NCBI GenBank assembly: GCA_006386115.1
Contig: VFIW01000139.1
Coordinates: 34,338 to 98,337, forward strand
Length of the DNA: 64,000 nucleotides
DNA from: Globisporangium splendens
Taxonomy: Eukaryota > Oomycota > Peronosporomycetes > Pythiales > Pythiaceae
Direction: 5' to 3'
Below are positions 29,116-40,902 of the stretch, one piece after another. The translations under genes were made by a program, and so were the position numbers. How positions within the stretch are numbered: position 1 is the first letter of the stretch; the number at the start of each line of letters is the position of its first letter. Below the pieces are notes generated by a model. It was not told the origin of the DNA. It made no database searches and worked only from the letters and a program-made list of their open reading frames with translations.

Positions 29116-29679
29116 ATGAAATTAACACAAAAATTTAGTCAATATTTATTACAAATTTTACCTATTATAAATTATACTACTTATAAAAATGAATTATCTA
29201 TAAATATTCCCCTTAATAAAATGGTTCCTATTTTTTTTTTTTTAAAAAATCATACAAATACACAATTTAAAGTTTTATCTGACATTTGTGTTGTAGATTA
29301 TATTAGTAAAAAAAAACGTTTTGAAATTATTTATAATTTATTAAGTATTCGTTTTAATAGCCGTTTAAAGGTTAAAGTTTTAGTAAATGAATTACAGCCT
29401 GTAGATTCTATTATTAGTATTTATAAAACTTCAAATTGGCTTGAAAGAGAAGCTTGGGATATGTTTGGTATTTTTTTTATAAATCACCCCGATTTAAGAA
29501 GAATCTTAACAGATTATGGTTTTGAAGGTCATCCTTTACGTAAAGATTTTCCTTTAAGTGGTTATTTAGAAGTTTATTACAATGAACTAAAAAAAAGAGT
29601 AGTTTATCAACCTATAAATTTATCTCAACAATATAGATTATTTGAATTTAATAGTCCTTGGGATAAAAAAATACATTAA
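29116..29679 (+). CDS. nad9: NADH dehydrogenase subunit 9 (30-kDa type), IRa copy
   Basis: Peripheral-arm subunit of complex I that works with NAD7 near the quinone site. 187 residues, typical length. The family signature is complete: [19 protein letters not shown] near 108-126, then [27 protein letters not shown] near 128-154. It is followed by cob on the same strand after 58 nt. Confidence 0.97.
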   Translation: MKLTQKFSQYLLQILPIINYTTYKNELSINIPLNKMVPIFFFLKNHTNTQFKVLSDICVVDYISKKKRFEIIYNLLSIRFNSRLKVKVLVNELQPVDSIISIYKTSNWLEREAWDMFGIFFINHPDLRRILTDYGFEGHPLRKDFPLSGYLEVYYNELKKRVVYQPINLSQQYRLFEFNSPWDKKIH

Positions 29680-29737
29680 TTTAATATTATTAAATAAATA
29701 TTATATTTGTTATCAGGTTAAATTTCTATTTCATTAT

Positions 29738-30886
29738 ATGAGATGGAATAAAAAATCTTTATTTGCAGTTATTAATAATCATTTAATTGATTATCCTACA
29801 CCTATAAATTTAAATTATTTTTATAGTTTTGGTTTTTTAGCTGGTATTATGTTAGTAATACAAATATTAACAGGTATCTTTTTAGCTATGCATTATACAC
29901 CACATATAGATTTAGCTTTTAATAGTGTAGAACATATTATGAGAGATGTTAACAATGGTTGGTTAATAAGATATATTCACGCTAACGGTGCTTCATTTTT
30001 CTTTATTGTTGTTTATGTACATATTTTTAGAGGTTTATATTATGGTTCTTATATAACACCTAGAGAATATTTATGGTGTTCTGGTGTTATTATTTTTATT
30101 TTAATGATGGCAACCGCTTTCATGGGTTATGTGTTACCTTGGGGTCAAATGAGTTTTTGGGGTGCTACTGTTATTACTAATTTATTTTCTGCTGTACCTT
30201 TAGTAGGTAAAGATATTGTAGATTGGTTATGGGGTGGTTTTGCTGTGGATAATCCAACATTAAATCGTTTTTTTAGTTTACATTTTACAATGCCTTTTGT
30301 AATTGTAGGTGCTGTATTAATTCATTTAATTTTATTACATGAAGTAGGTTCAAACAATCCTTTAGGTTTAACGTTAAAAACTGAAAATGTTCCTTTTTAT
30401 CCATATTTTTACACAAAAGATTTATTTACTTTAATGGTATTATTATTTGTATTCTTTATATTTGTTTTTTATTATCCAAATGCTTTAGGACACCCAGATA
30501 ATTATATTGAAGCAAATCCTATGAAAACACCTTTACATATTGTACCTGAATGGTATTTTTTACCTTTTTATGCTATTTTAAGATCTATTCCTAATAAAAT
30601 AGGAGGGGTTATTGGTATGTTTGGTTCATTAATAGTAATGTTAACTATACCTTTTACTAATTCATCTGAAATAAGAAGTACAGCTTTTAGACCTATATTT
30701 AAAGTATGTTACTGGTTATTAGTTGTAGCATTTTTTTTATTAGGTTGGGTAGGTCAAATGCCTGTTGAATATCCTTATACAGAAATAGGTGTTGTTAGTA
30801 TGATATATTATTTTTTTTTCTTTATAGTGATTATACCTTTTGTAGGTAAAATTGAATCATTTTTAATACGTTATAAAAAAAAATAA
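29738..30886 (+). CDS. cob: Cytochrome b, IRa copy
   Basis: Quinol-oxidising core of complex III, 382 residues with eight membrane helices. The heme-ligand regions ([26 protein letters not shown]), [12 protein letters not shown] and the [13 protein letters not shown] motif of the Qo site are intact. The frame is open further upstream to an ATG at 29642, inside nad9, but homology begins at [20 protein letters not shown], so I take 29738 as the start. A perfect 14-bp hairpin follows the stop. Confidence 0.97.
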   Translation: MRWNKKSLFAVINNHLIDYPTPINLNYFYSFGFLAGIMLVIQILTGIFLAMHYTPHIDLAFNSVEHIMRDVNNGWLIRYIHANGASFFFIVVYVHIFRGLYYGSYITPREYLWCSGVIIFILMMATAFMGYVLPWGQMSFWGATVITNLFSAVPLVGKDIVDWLWGGFAVDNPTLNRFFSLHFTMPFVIVGAVLIHLILLHEVGSNNPLGLTLKTENVPFYPYFYTKDLFTLMVLLFVFFIFVFYYPNALGHPDNYIEANPMKTPLHIVPEWYFLPFYAILRSIPNKIGGVIGMFGSLIVMLTIPFTNSSEIRSTAFRPIFKVCYWLLVVAFFLLGWVGQMPVEYPYTEIGVVSMIYYFFFFIVIIPFVGKIESFLIRYKKK

Positions 30887-30892
30887 TAAATA

Positions 30893-30926
30893 ATATTTTT
30901 ATATTTTAAATTAAATATAAAAATAT
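30893..30926. terminator. Perfect 14-bp hairpin after cob, IRa copy
   Basis: ATATTTTTATATTT at 30893-30906 is exactly complementary to 30913-30926 around a 6-nt loop, 6 nt beyond the cob stop. It sits between convergent cob and cox1. Confidence 0.5.
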
Positions 30927-31004
30927 AAGTATTATTATATAATATAATAATTAAAAAAATAAATAAAATTATTTAATTAATTATAAAAATAAATTGTATT
31001 TAAT

Positions 31005-32504
<1,500 letters not shown>

Positions 32505-32540
32505 TTAAATTAAAAATTACTATTTTATTAAGATAAATTA

Positions 32541-32561
32541 AAAAAGAGCAATGGTCTTTTT
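32541..32561. terminator. Small hairpin between cox1 and the TatA-like frame
   Basis: AAAAAGA at 32541-32547 pairs with TCTTTTT at 32555-32561 around GCAATGG. It lies just after the small frame's stop and 58 nt before the cox1 start (both on the minus strand). It stands out by its GC content in the loop. Probable processing site. Confidence 0.35.
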
Positions 32562-32566
32562 ATATA

Positions 32567-32665
32567 TTATTTATTAAAATATTGTTTAATTTTATTTTTA
32601 ATATTTTTAATATCTGAAAATAATAACAATATTATAATTAATGTACCTGTCACTTTAAAAAACAT
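32567..32665 (-). CDS. Small single-helix protein, possible TatA (orf32)
   Basis: A 32-residue frame in the 194-nt cox2-cox1 spacer, on their strand, 12 nt after the cox2 stop. It has a short hydrophobic span of about 12 residues (VTGTLIIILLLF) followed directly by a lysine-rich amphipathic stretch (SDIKNIKNKIKQYFNK). That is the layout of TatA: a very short membrane helix, an FG hinge (here FS), then an amphipathic helix. The genome also encodes TatC. Against this, it is shorter than known TatA proteins and A/T-rich DNA makes such frames easily. Function not proven. Confidence 0.4.
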   Translation of the reverse strand: MFFKVTGTLIIILLLFSDIKNIKNKIKQYFNK

Positions 32666-32677
32666 AAAATTTTTTAA

Positions 32678-33451
32678 TTATGCATTAAAATCAAAATTAA
32701 TTTTATTTTTTAACCAAGTTAAATAATCTTCTAATGAAACTGCTTCAACAACTATAGGCATAAATCCATGATTTACTCCACAAATTTCACTACATTGACC
32801 ATAAAATACACCTTCTCTTTTAATAAACATAGAAGTTTGATTTAAACGACCCGGACAAGCATCTAATTTAACACCTAATGATGGTATAGCCCATGAATGT
32901 AAAACATCAGATGCTGTAATTAATACTCTAATATGACTATTAGTAGGAACAATTACACGATTATCTACTTCTAAAAGTCTAAATTGACCAATTTCTAAGT
33001 CATTTTCTTGTACCATATAACTATCAAAAATTAAAGGTTCATCTGAAAATTCTAAATTATCTGAATATTCATAACTCCAATACCATTGACTACCAATTAC
33101 TTTTAAAGTAATAATAGGATCAATTACTTCATCCATCGAATATAATAAAGCAAATGATGGAATAGCTACTGTTAATAAAATTAAAGCTGGTATGGTAGTC
33201 CAAATAATTTCAATAGTAGCACCGTGTACAATAGTTGAAGGTACTTTATTTTTTTTTTCATCAAAAAGAGTGATAACTCTAAATAACATCCAACAAACAA
33301 AAACAGTTACAACAATTAAAAAAAACATTAAATCATGATGAAAGTTAATAATACCTTCCATAACAGGTGTTGCAGGATCTTGAAAACCTAATTGCCAAGG
33401 TTCAGGCATATCTAAAAAAGTAATTTGATTATTTATATAATTTGATAACAT
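32678..33451 (-). CDS. cox2: Cytochrome c oxidase subunit 2
   Basis: Carries the binuclear copper A centre that takes electrons from cytochrome c. 257 residues with two N-terminal membrane helices and a C-terminal cupredoxin domain. Copper ligands are visible: His185, Cys220, Cys224 and His228 ([12 protein letters not shown]). The acidic/aromatic docking patch [11 protein letters not shown] is near 121-131. Next to cox1 as usual. The 188-nt spacer up to atp1 is plain A/T with no gene seen. Confidence 0.98.
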   Translation of the reverse strand: MLSNYINNQITFLDMPEPWQLGFQDPATPVMEGIINFHHDLMFFLIVVTVFVCWMLFRVITLFDEKKNKVPSTIVHGATIEIIWTTIPALILLTVAIPSFALLYSMDEVIDPIITLKVIGSQWYWSYEYSDNLEFSDEPLIFDSYMVQENDLEIGQFRLLEVDNRVIVPTNSHIRVLITASDVLHSWAIPSLGVKLDACPGRLNQTSMFIKREGVFYGQCSEICGVNHGFMPIVVEAVSLEDYLTWLKNKINFDFNA

Positions 33452-33639
33452 AATATTATTTAAATTTAATTTTAATTTTTAATATAAACAAAAATAAATA
33501 TATTTTTAATAAATAATTTTATTAAAATTATTATACTAAAATAAAATATTTTAATATTTTTTTAATTTATTTAAAATTATTTAAATATATATATCAATAC
33601 ATTAATTTTTAAATAATTAATTATTTAAAAATTTTAATT

Positions 33640-35172
33640 TTAAATTTTAGCTAAAAAATTTTTAGTAAAATCATCAGCTAAAGTATTTAATTTTTGATTT
33701 AATTCTTTAGATAATTCTTTTTTAGTTAAAATTTCATTTAAAATATCAGAATGATTATTTTTAATAAAATTTAACCAATTATTTTCAAAAATAGCTATTT
33801 TATCAACAGCAATTTTATCTAAGAAACCTCTAACACCTAAATAAATTATAACAACTTGATCTTCAACAGCTAAAGGAATGTTTAAACCTTGTTTTAACAT
33901 TTCAGTTAATCTAACTCCTCTATGTAATTGTTGTTGAGTAGTTGCATCTAAATCAGAACCAAATTGAGCAAAAGCTTGAACTTCTCTAAATTGAGCTAAT
34001 TCTAATTTCATAGTACCAGCAATTTGTTTCATAGCTTTAATTTGAGCTGAAGAACCTACACGGCTTACAGATAAACCAACACTAATTGCAGGTCTTTGAC
34101 CTTGATTAAATAATTCTGTTTCTAAAAATATTTGACCATCAGTAATAGAAATAACGTTTGTAGGAATATATGCAGAAACGTCACCAGCTTGTGTTTCAAT
34201 AATAGGTAATGCAGTTAAAGAACCTCCACCAATTTTTTTATTCATTTTAGCAGCTCTTTCTAATAATCTAGAGTGTAAATAAAATACATCACCTGGATAA
34301 GCTTCTCTACCTGGAGGTCTTCTTAATAATAAAGACATTTGTCTATAAGCAACTGCTTGTTTAGATAAATCATCATAAAATATTACAGCATGTTTTCCGT
34401 TATCTCTAAAATATTCACCTAAAGCACAACCAGTATAAGGAGCTAAAAATTGTAAAGGAGCTGAATCTGAAGCAGTAGCTGCTACAATAATAGAAAAGAA
34501 CATTGCATTTTTTTCTTCTAAAGTTTTAGTTAATTCAGCAATAGTTGATCTTTTTTGACCTACTCCTACATATATACAATATAATTGATTATTTACATCT
34601 TTTTTTAAATGAGGTTCTCTTTGATTAATAATTGTATCAATAGCAATAGAAGTTTTACCTGTTTGTCTATCACCGATAATTAATTCCCTTTGACCTCTAC
34701 CAATAGGAATTAAACTATCAACAGCTTTTAAACCTGTTTGTACTGGTTCATTAACACTTTGTCTAGGCATAATACCTGGAGCTTTGATTTCTACTCTACT
34801 AATTTGGTTAGTAATAATTTGACCTTTACCATCAATAGGTTGACCTAAAGCATCAACTACACGACCTAGTAATTCAACACCAACTGGTACACTTACAATA
34901 GATCCTGTTCTTCTAACAAAATTACCTTCTTGAATTTCTCTATCATTACTAAAAACAACAACACCCACAACATCAGGTTCTAAGTTTAAAGCCATACCTT
35001 TAATATTACCATTGTTAAATTCAACCATTTCACCAGCTTGAATCTTAGTTAAACCGTAACATCTAGCAATACCATCACTCATAGAAAGAACAATACCTGT
35101 TTCTTGTAAACTTTTTTCATCTTTATATTTTTTAATATTTGATTCAAGTATATATGATAATTCAATAGCCAT
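33640..35172 (-). CDS. atp1: ATP synthase F1 subunit alpha
   Basis: Non-catalytic nucleotide-binding subunit of the F1 head, 510 residues, normal length. Walker A GDRQTGKT at 167-174, the [24 protein letters not shown] region near 265-287, and the [10 protein letters not shown] signature are intact. Mitochondrial atp1 is kept in oomycete-like stramenopiles, plants and jakobids but is absent from many algal stramenopiles, which helps placement. Its GC content is higher than that of the ribosomal genes, as for other conserved genes here. Confidence 0.98.
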   Translation of the reverse strand: MAIELSYILESNIKKYKDEKSLQETGIVLSMSDGIARCYGLTKIQAGEMVEFNNGNIKGMALNLEPDVVGVVVFSNDREIQEGNFVRRTGSIVSVPVGVELLGRVVDALGQPIDGKGQIITNQISRVEIKAPGIMPRQSVNEPVQTGLKAVDSLIPIGRGQRELIIGDRQTGKTSIAIDTIINQREPHLKKDVNNQLYCIYVGVGQKRSTIAELTKTLEEKNAMFFSIIVAATASDSAPLQFLAPYTGCALGEYFRDNGKHAVIFYDDLSKQAVAYRQMSLLLRRPPGREAYPGDVFYLHSRLLERAAKMNKKIGGGSLTALPIIETQAGDVSAYIPTNVISITDGQIFLETELFNQGQRPAISVGLSVSRVGSSAQIKAMKQIAGTMKLELAQFREVQAFAQFGSDLDATTQQQLHRGVRLTEMLKQGLNIPLAVEDQVVIIYLGVRGFLDKIAVDKIAIFENNWLNFIKNNHSDILNEILTKKELSKELNQKLNTLADDFTKNFLAKI

Positions 35173-35270
35173 TTGGTTATTAAATTATCATATTTAAATT
35201 ATTAAAAATTATAATAATTACTTAATAATTCGTTATATAATAATTATAAAATAATTATTATATTTTTAAA

Positions 35271-35342
35271 TACCCTTTACGAGAATTGAACTCGTGTTTC
35301 CGCCGTGAAAAGGCAATGTCCTAACCACTAGACTAAAAGGGC
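35271..35342 (-). tRNA. trnE: tRNA-Glu (UUC)
   Basis: Acceptor GCCCTTT/AAAGGGT, anticodon TTC, T-arm CGAGTTCAATTCTCG. Lies between nad4 and atp1 on their strand, so it probably punctuates their transcript. Confidence 0.93.
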
Positions 35343-35370
35343 TTTTTATTAAAAATAAATTTCTTTATTT

Positions 35371-36846
35371 TTAATAAAAAAATGAAAAATCTACATGAAT
35401 TAAAATTTTTGATACACTTTCATGCATACAACTTTCAAAAATTCTAGGATATAGACCTAATAAAAAAATATTTATAATTAATATTAAATGTATTAAAAAT
35501 TCACGATAAGTTAAATCATAGTAAATTCTTAAATATACATTTTGTATATTACCATAACATATTCTATTATAAAATAATAATGAATAAACACCACCTAAAA
35601 ACATACCAATAGTAGCAAAGATGGCTGTAGTAGTATTATCTTCAAAAACTCCAGTTAATATTAATAATTCTCCAACAAAACTACTTGAACCTGGAATAGA
35701 CATATTAGCTAATACATAAATAAATAAAGCTATACAAAATAGAGGCATAGTATGCGCTAGACCGCCATAATAATTAATAAAACGTGTATGATATCTATCA
35801 TATAAACAACCTATAGAAAAGAATAATCCACTTGAAATTAAACCATGACTAATCATTTGAATAATACTACCTTCTAAACCTTGAATAGTTAATGAAAAAA
35901 TACCTAAAACAATAAAATTCATATGAGCTACAGAAGCATAAGCAATTATACGTTTTAAATCAGTTTGTCTTATTGCAGTTAAAGATGCATAAATTACTGA
36001 AATTAAACAAATAACCAATACATAAGGTGTAAAATATATAGTTGCTTTAGGAAATAAAGGTATTAAAAATCGAACCATCCCGTATGAACCTAATTTTAAT
36101 AAAATACCTGCTAAAATAACAGATCCTGCTGTAGGAGCTTCAACGTGTGCTTCGGGTAACCAAACATGAAAAGGTAACATAGGAACTTTAACAGCAAAAG
36201 ATAAAAAAAAAGCTAACCAATATAATTTTTCATAAGAAAATTTAAAATTACTATAATATAATATTTGATAATCGGTTGTACCTACAGTTAAAAATAAATG
36301 TATAATTGCAACAAACATAAATAATGATCCTGCTAAAGTATACATAAAAAATAAATAAGATGCTTTAATTTTACGTTCTCTTGATCCCCAAATACCTATG
36401 ATTAAAAACATAGGTATTAATACACTTTCAAAAAAAATATAAAAAATAAGTAAATCTAATACACTAAATGAAATAATTAAACAAAATTCTAAAATAAAAA
36501 ATAAAATAAAATATTCTTTTACATTTTTAGTAATAACTTCGTAACTTATTAACATACATATAGGTATTAAAAATGTTGTTAAGATTATAAAAAAAAGTGA
36601 AATACCATCAATACCTAAATAAAAATTTATATTAAATTGACTAATCCAATCTATTTTAAATACATATTGAAAATTAGAAGTAGATTTATCAAATAATATC
36701 CAAAGAGGTAAAGATATTATAAAAATAAAAAATGACATAAAAATACTAAAATTTTTAATTAATTTTTCATTTTTTAAAAAAGACAATATTGTAATTGTTG
36801 TTATTGGTAAAATAAGTAAAATTATTAACATAGATTTATTAAACAT
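35371..36846 (-). CDS. nad4: NADH dehydrogenase subunit 4
   Basis: Antiporter-like proton-pumping subunit of complex I, 491 residues. Signatures include the first-helix region with IDGISLFFIILTTFLIP near 78-95, FFESVLIPMFLIIGIWGSRERK near 137-158, and LPEAHVEAPTAGSVILAGILLKLGSYG near 229-255 with the conserved charged residues. Length is standard. Downstream is trnE, upstream trnH. Confidence 0.98.
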   Translation of the reverse strand: MFNKSMLIILLILPITTITILSFLKNEKLIKNFSIFMSFFIFIISLPLWILFDKSTSNFQYVFKIDWISQFNINFYLGIDGISLFFIILTTFLIPICMLISYEVITKNVKEYFILFFILEFCLIISFSVLDLLIFYIFFESVLIPMFLIIGIWGSRERKIKASYLFFMYTLAGSLFMFVAIIHLFLTVGTTDYQILYYSNFKFSYEKLYWLAFFLSFAVKVPMLPFHVWLPEAHVEAPTAGSVILAGILLKLGSYGMVRFLIPLFPKATIYFTPYVLVICLISVIYASLTAIRQTDLKRIIAYASVAHMNFIVLGIFSLTIQGLEGSIIQMISHGLISSGLFFSIGCLYDRYHTRFINYYGGLAHTMPLFCIALFIYVLANMSIPGSSSFVGELLILTGVFEDNTTTAIFATIGMFLGGVYSLLFYNRICYGNIQNVYLRIYYDLTYREFLIHLILIINIFLLGLYPRIFESCMHESVSKILIHVDFSFFY

Positions 36847-36876
36847 AGAATTTATAAAATCTTATAAGAATGAAAG

Positions 36877-36949
36877 GGCGAATAATGGGACTTGAACCCA
36901 TAACATTTAGACCCACAATCTAACACTCTACCTTTAAGTTATATTCGCC
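36877..36949 (-). tRNA. trnH: tRNA-His (GUG)
   Basis: Acceptor GCGAATA/TATTCGC with an encoded extra G at position -1 opposite C73, the identity element of tRNA-His. Anticodon GTG. Four nt separate it from the next gene. Confidence 0.94.
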
Positions 36950-36953
36950 TTTT

Positions 36954-37385
36954 TTAAATTTTTCTTAAATAATATAAAAAATTTAAAAAAGGTTTAATTA
37001 ATAATACATTTAAAGGTATATTATTTGTATTAGATATTATTTTTTTAATTTTTAAATTTGAATAAATATTATTTTTAATTATTAAATAAATTAATTCAAT
37101 TTTTTTAAAAATTAAAATATTTTTTATCAAATCTAAATCTTTATTACCATAAATTATCAAAACTGAACCTTGTCCTTTAATATCCATTTTAAAGATATTA
37201 TTAGTTTTAGTTAAATTTTGATTTAATATTAAAGATTTATAATTTAATTCTTTTAATTTTTTTTTAATAGATACAGTTTCATTAATTGTTAAATCATTAT
37301 AACGAAATATGTAAATATATTTATAAGTTTGTTTTATGTTTTGTAATTGATTTAATTTATATTTTTTAAAATATTTATTTTTCAT
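36954..37385 (-). CDS. rpl10: Probable ribosomal protein L10 (orf143)
   Basis: A 143-residue lysine-rich protein between nad7 (3 nt) and trnH, on their strand. The pattern YIYIFRYNDLTINE near 24-37, followed by a helix ending in KKLKELNYKSLILNQNLTK, and then KGQGSVLIIYGNKDLDLIKNI near 70-90, fits the first domain of L10: a core strand, the 'x-x-Leu-Thr-x-x-Glu' turn, and the 'Gly-x-x-x-Ile-x-Tyr-Gly' strand. RPL10 is mitochondrially encoded in plants, jakobids and some other protists and has often been listed as an unknown ORF. The C-terminal stalk-binding helix is short or missing. Assigned by eye. Confidence 0.6.
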   Translation of the reverse strand: MKNKYFKKYKLNQLQNIKQTYKYIYIFRYNDLTINETVSIKKKLKELNYKSLILNQNLTKTNNIFKMDIKGQGSVLIIYGNKDLDLIKNILIFKKIELIYLIIKNNIYSNLKIKKIISNTNNIPLNVLLIKPFLNFLYYLRKI

Positions 37386-37388
37386 AAA

Positions 37389-38567
37389 TTATCTATCGAT
37401 TTCTCCAAAAACAATATCTTGTGTACCTATAATAGTTACAACATCAGCAATCATATGATTTTTAACCATAAAATCTAAAGCTTGTAAATGTGCAAAACCT
37501 GGTGATCTAATTTTACATCTATAAGGTTTATTTGTACCATCAGATACTAAAAATACACCATATTCACCTTTAGGAGCTTCAATTACTGTATAAGTTTCAC
37601 CACTATTTACTGTGATATTTTCTGAATAATACTTAAAATGATGTATTAAAGATTCCATAGAATTTTTTATTTGAACTCTATTTGGATTTGTTATTTTTTT
37701 ATCATCTAATTTTATAGGACCTTCCGGAATTTCATTTAAAACTTGTAAAATAATTCTAACAGATTGTCTCATTTCTTCTATACGAATTAAATAACGATCA
37801 TAACAATCACCATTAGTACCTATAGGTATATCAAAATCTAATTTATCATAAACTTCATAGGGTTGTGTTTTACGTAAATCCCAAGAAATACCTGAACCTC
37901 TAAGCATAACACCACTAAAACCCCAATCTAAAGCATCTTTAGCATTTATAACGCCTATATCTACCAATCTTTGTTTCCATATACGATTATTAGTTAATAA
38001 TTCTTCAATTTCATCTAATCTAGTATTAAATTGATTACAAAATATATAAATATCATTTAATAAACCTTTAGGTAAATCTTGATGAACACCTCCTGGTCTA
38101 AAATAACTTGCATGCATTCTAGCCCCTGAAACCCTTTCATAAAATTCTAAAAGTTTTTCACGTTCTTCAAAACCCCAAAATAAAGGGGTCATAGCTCCAA
38201 CATCTAATGCATGACAAACAACAGCTAAAATATGATTTAAAATACGTGTTATTTCTGAAAATAAAACTCTAATATATTGAGCTCTTAAAGGTATACCACA
38301 ATTTAATAATTTTTCAACTGCTAAAACATAAGCATGTTCTTGACACATCATAGATACATAATCTAATCTATCAAAATAAGGTAACGCTTGTAAATAATTT
38401 TTATATTCAATTAATTTTTCAGTACCTCTGTGTAACAGACCTATATGCGGATCTGCTTTTTTAACTACTTCACCATTTAATTCTAAAATAAGTCTCAAAA
38501 CACCATGAGCAGCTGGATGTTGTGGACCAAAATTTATTGAGAAATTTTTAATTTTCTTAAAAGCCAT
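37389..38567 (-). CDS. nad7: NADH dehydrogenase subunit 7 (49-kDa type)
   Basis: Core peripheral subunit of complex I that lines the quinone pocket. 392 residues, full length. Starts with [22 protein letters not shown] near 12-33 (quinone-site His), [15 protein letters not shown] near 43-57, the [10 protein letters not shown] loop, and ends with DIVFGEIDR, the invariant C-terminus. First gene of the leftward run toward cox1. Confidence 0.98.
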   Translation of the reverse strand: MAFKKIKNFSINFGPQHPAAHGVLRLILELNGEVVKKADPHIGLLHRGTEKLIEYKNYLQALPYFDRLDYVSMMCQEHAYVLAVEKLLNCGIPLRAQYIRVLFSEITRILNHILAVVCHALDVGAMTPLFWGFEEREKLLEFYERVSGARMHASYFRPGGVHQDLPKGLLNDIYIFCNQFNTRLDEIEELLTNNRIWKQRLVDIGVINAKDALDWGFSGVMLRGSGISWDLRKTQPYEVYDKLDFDIPIGTNGDCYDRYLIRIEEMRQSVRIILQVLNEIPEGPIKLDDKKITNPNRVQIKNSMESLIHHFKYYSENITVNSGETYTVIEAPKGEYGVFLVSDGTNKPYRCKIRSPGFAHLQALDFMVKNHMIADVVTIIGTQDIVFGEIDR

Positions 38568-38737
38568 TTTTTTAGTTATAATTTTTTTATTTTATAATAT
38601 ATATTTAAAACAAAACTTAAAATAAATTATAAATAAATTAAATATTTATTTCATTTTATAATATTATTTATTTATAATTATATAGCATATATAGTAGATA
38701 AATATTTTTATAATATTTATTTATTTTTTTACAATTT
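38568..38737. promoter_or_regulatory. 170-bp divergent spacer between nad7 and nad2
   Basis: Very A/T-rich with no gene. It separates the two halves of the large single-copy region, which are transcribed in opposite directions, so promoters for both are expected here. No consensus element can be defined from one genome. Confidence 0.4.
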
Positions 38738-40231
38738 ATGATTTTACAAGAAATTTTTAATAATAATTTTGAAATACTAATTCCAGAATTTTTTTTAACA
38801 ACTATTTTATTAATTTTATTATTATTTGGAGTATTTTATAAAAATAATCAAAATAATCAAAAAATTTTGATAATTAAAAATTTAAATACTATAATAATAT
38901 ACTTATTACTAATTCTTTTAATATTAACTTCAAATATTTATAATATATCAAATAATACAATGAATGGTGTATTAATAATAAATAACTTTACTCAATTTGT
39001 TAAAATAATTTTAATAATTTGTACTATTATTTGTTTTTCAATTCAACAAAAATATATTATTCAACAAAAAATTAATGCATATGAAATAAATATATTAATG
39101 TTAATATCTTTATTAGGTTTAATGGTTTTAGTTTCTTCTAACCATTTTATTACTTTATATTTAGCTATTGAATTACAAAGTTTAAGTTTTTATATTTTAA
39201 CTGCATCTCAAAAAAAATCAATATTATCAATTGAGGGCGCATTAAAATATTTTATTTTAGGTTCTATTGCTTCAGGTTTTATTTTATTTGGTTCTTCTAT
39301 TTTATACATTATTACTGGTTCATTAAATTTTAATAATATTTTTTTATTATTATCTAATGTTAATTATATTGAAAATATTAATTTATTATTAGGTATTTTA
39401 TATGGATTAATTTTTGTTGTAATAGGTATATTATTTAAAATAGGAGCAGCTCCTTTTCATTTTTGGTTGCCTGATGTTTACGAAGGTGCACCTAATAATA
39501 TAACAAGTTTTTTTGCTATTGTACCTAAAATAGCTTTTATTGGTGTTTTAATACGTTTTTTTTTTGATGTTTTTTACCATATTTCTTTTTTTTTTGAAAC
39601 TTTTTTTTATATAACTGCTTTATTATCTATGTCAATAGGTTCATTAGCAGCATTGCAACAAAAAAAAATTAAGAGATTATTAGCTTATAGTTCAATAAGT
39701 CATGTAGGTTTTATTCTTATAGGGTTTACTTCAAATATGTTAAATAATATTCCATATATTTTATTATATATAATAATTTATATTATAATGAGTATAAATT
39801 TATGGACTTCTTATTTATCTTTAAATGTTAATCATAAACCAATTAAATATTTAACAGATTTATCTAATATTTTTACTATTAATAAATTAATAGCTGTTAT
39901 TATTATTTTAAATATTTTTTCATTAGCGGGTATTCCACCTTTAGCTGGGTTTTTTTCTAAATTTTTTATATTTTTTTCAGCCATTAAAAATAATTATTTT
40001 AGTATAGTATTTTTTGCAGTAATAATAAGTATTATAAGTTCATTTTATTATTTAAAAATAGTAAAAATAATTTATTTTGAAAAAATTGTAAGAAAAATTT
40101 TTATATCTAAAATAAATAAAATACAAAGTATTATTTTATTAATCAATACTCAATTTATTGTACTTTTATTTGTTTTTCCAAATATTTTATTAGTAAATTT
40201 AAATAAAATTTATTTATATTTATTAATATAA
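38738..40231 (+). CDS. nad2: NADH dehydrogenase subunit 2
   Basis: Antiporter-like membrane subunit of complex I, 497 residues, hydrophobic throughout. Family features are ELQSLSFYILTAS near 148-160, the LKYFILGSIASGFILFGSSIL region, KIGAAPFHFWLPDVYEGAPNNITSF near 237-262 and LAGIPPLAGFFSKFFIF near 395-411. First gene of the rightward run; trnF begins 5 nt after its stop. Confidence 0.97.
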   Translation: MILQEIFNNNFEILIPEFFLTTILLILLLFGVFYKNNQNNQKILIIKNLNTIIIYLLLILLILTSNIYNISNNTMNGVLIINNFTQFVKIILIICTIICFSIQQKYIIQQKINAYEINILMLISLLGLMVLVSSNHFITLYLAIELQSLSFYILTASQKKSILSIEGALKYFILGSIASGFILFGSSILYIITGSLNFNNIFLLLSNVNYIENINLLLGILYGLIFVVIGILFKIGAAPFHFWLPDVYEGAPNNITSFFAIVPKIAFIGVLIRFFFDVFYHISFFFETFFYITALLSMSIGSLAALQQKKIKRLLAYSSISHVGFILIGFTSNMLNNIPYILLYIIIYIIMSINLWTSYLSLNVNHKPIKYLTDLSNIFTINKLIAVIIILNIFSLAGIPPLAGFFSKFFIFFSAIKNNYFSIVFFAVIISIISSFYYLKIVKIIYFEKIVRKIFISKINKIQSIILLINTQFIVLLFVFPNILLVNLNKIYLYLLI

Positions 40232-40236
40232 TATTT

Positions 40237-40310
40237 GTCTGGATAGCTCAGTTGGTTAGAGTAAAAGACTGAAAATCTTTGTGTCGGTGGTTCAAATCCA
40301 CCTCCAGACA
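40237..40310 (+). tRNA. trnF: tRNA-Phe (GAA)
   Basis: Acceptor GTCTGGA/TCCAGAC, anticodon GAA, T-arm GGTGGTTCAAATCCACC. Confidence 0.95.
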
Positions 40311-40325
40311 AAAAATTTAATAACT

Positions 40326-40667
40326 ATGTATATTTTAAGAATAACTTTTAAATCAGTACAAAAAATAAATAAAATTAAAAAAAATTTATTAAAATTAAAA
40401 AAATTAAATAAATTTAAAAATATTCAAATAAAAGGAATATTTAAAATAAAAAATAAAAATAAAATTTTTACTTTATTAAAATCACCTCATGTTAATAAAA
40501 AATCACGTGAACATTTTATTTATAAAAATTACATTCAAAAAATAGATGTAAAATTTTCAAATATTATTGAATTATTTAATTTCATGATAGTTGTTAAAAA
40601 AATTTTAACTGAAAATTTTATAATAAATTTTAAAGTTCTAAAACAAAATAAAAAAACATGCTTATAG
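40326..40667 (+). CDS. rps10: Ribosomal protein S10
   Basis: Small-subunit protein of the 3' domain (head). 113 residues from the ATG at 40326, which starts MYILRITFKS, the expected beginning of S10. An earlier in-frame ATG at 40281 lies inside trnF and is not the start. The conserved loop SPHVNKKSREHFIYKNYIQKIDV is at about 57-79. The stop TAG lies inside trnR: the last 8 nt of the gene are the first 8 of that tRNA, so excising the tRNA would remove the stop. Confidence 0.93.
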   Translation: MYILRITFKSVQKINKIKKNLLKLKKLNKFKNIQIKGIFKIKNKNKIFTLLKSPHVNKKSREHFIYKNYIQKIDVKFSNIIELFNFMIVVKKILTENFIINFKVLKQNKKTCL

Positions 40668-40728
40668 CTTAATGGATAAAGCGTTAGATTGCGGATCTAT
40701 AAAATGAAAGTTCGAGTCTTTCTAAGCA
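40660..40728 (+). tRNA. trnR: tRNA-Arg (GCG)
   Basis: Anticodon loop TTGCGGA gives GCG. Acceptor GCTTATA pairs with TCTAAGC apart from one mismatch. The 5' end overlaps the rps10 stop by 8 nt. Confidence 0.87.
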
Positions 40729-40752
40729 TATTTAGATAATTTTTATTATTTT

Positions 40753-40824
40753 TGAAGTATAGCCAAGTGGTAAGGCCTCCGTTTTTGGTGCGGATAATCA
40801 AAGGTTCGAATCCTTTTACTTCAA
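40753..40824 (+). tRNA. trnQ: tRNA-Gln (UUG)
   Basis: Acceptor TGAAGTA/TACTTCA, anticodon TTG, T-arm AAAGGTTCGAATCCTTT. Confidence 0.94.
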
Positions 40825-40826
40825 AA

Positions 40827-40900
40827 GGGCCTATAACTCAGTTGGTTAGAGTATACGCCTGATAAGTGTAAAGTCAGTAGTTCAAATCTACTTAGGCCCA
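40827..40900 (+). tRNA. trnI: tRNA-Ile (GAU)
   Basis: Acceptor GGGCCTA/TAGGCCC, anticodon GAT. Two nt after trnQ and two before trnV. Confidence 0.95.
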
Positions 40901-40902
40901 AA

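Noticed and set aside
29642..29737. Upstream in-frame ATG that would extend cob by 32 residues and overlap nad9
   Set aside because: The added residues are not family-like and the usual cytochrome b start (MRWNKKSLF) lies at 29738.
40281..40325. In-frame ATG that would extend rps10 by 15 residues
   Set aside because: It lies inside trnF; the S10-like start is at 40326.
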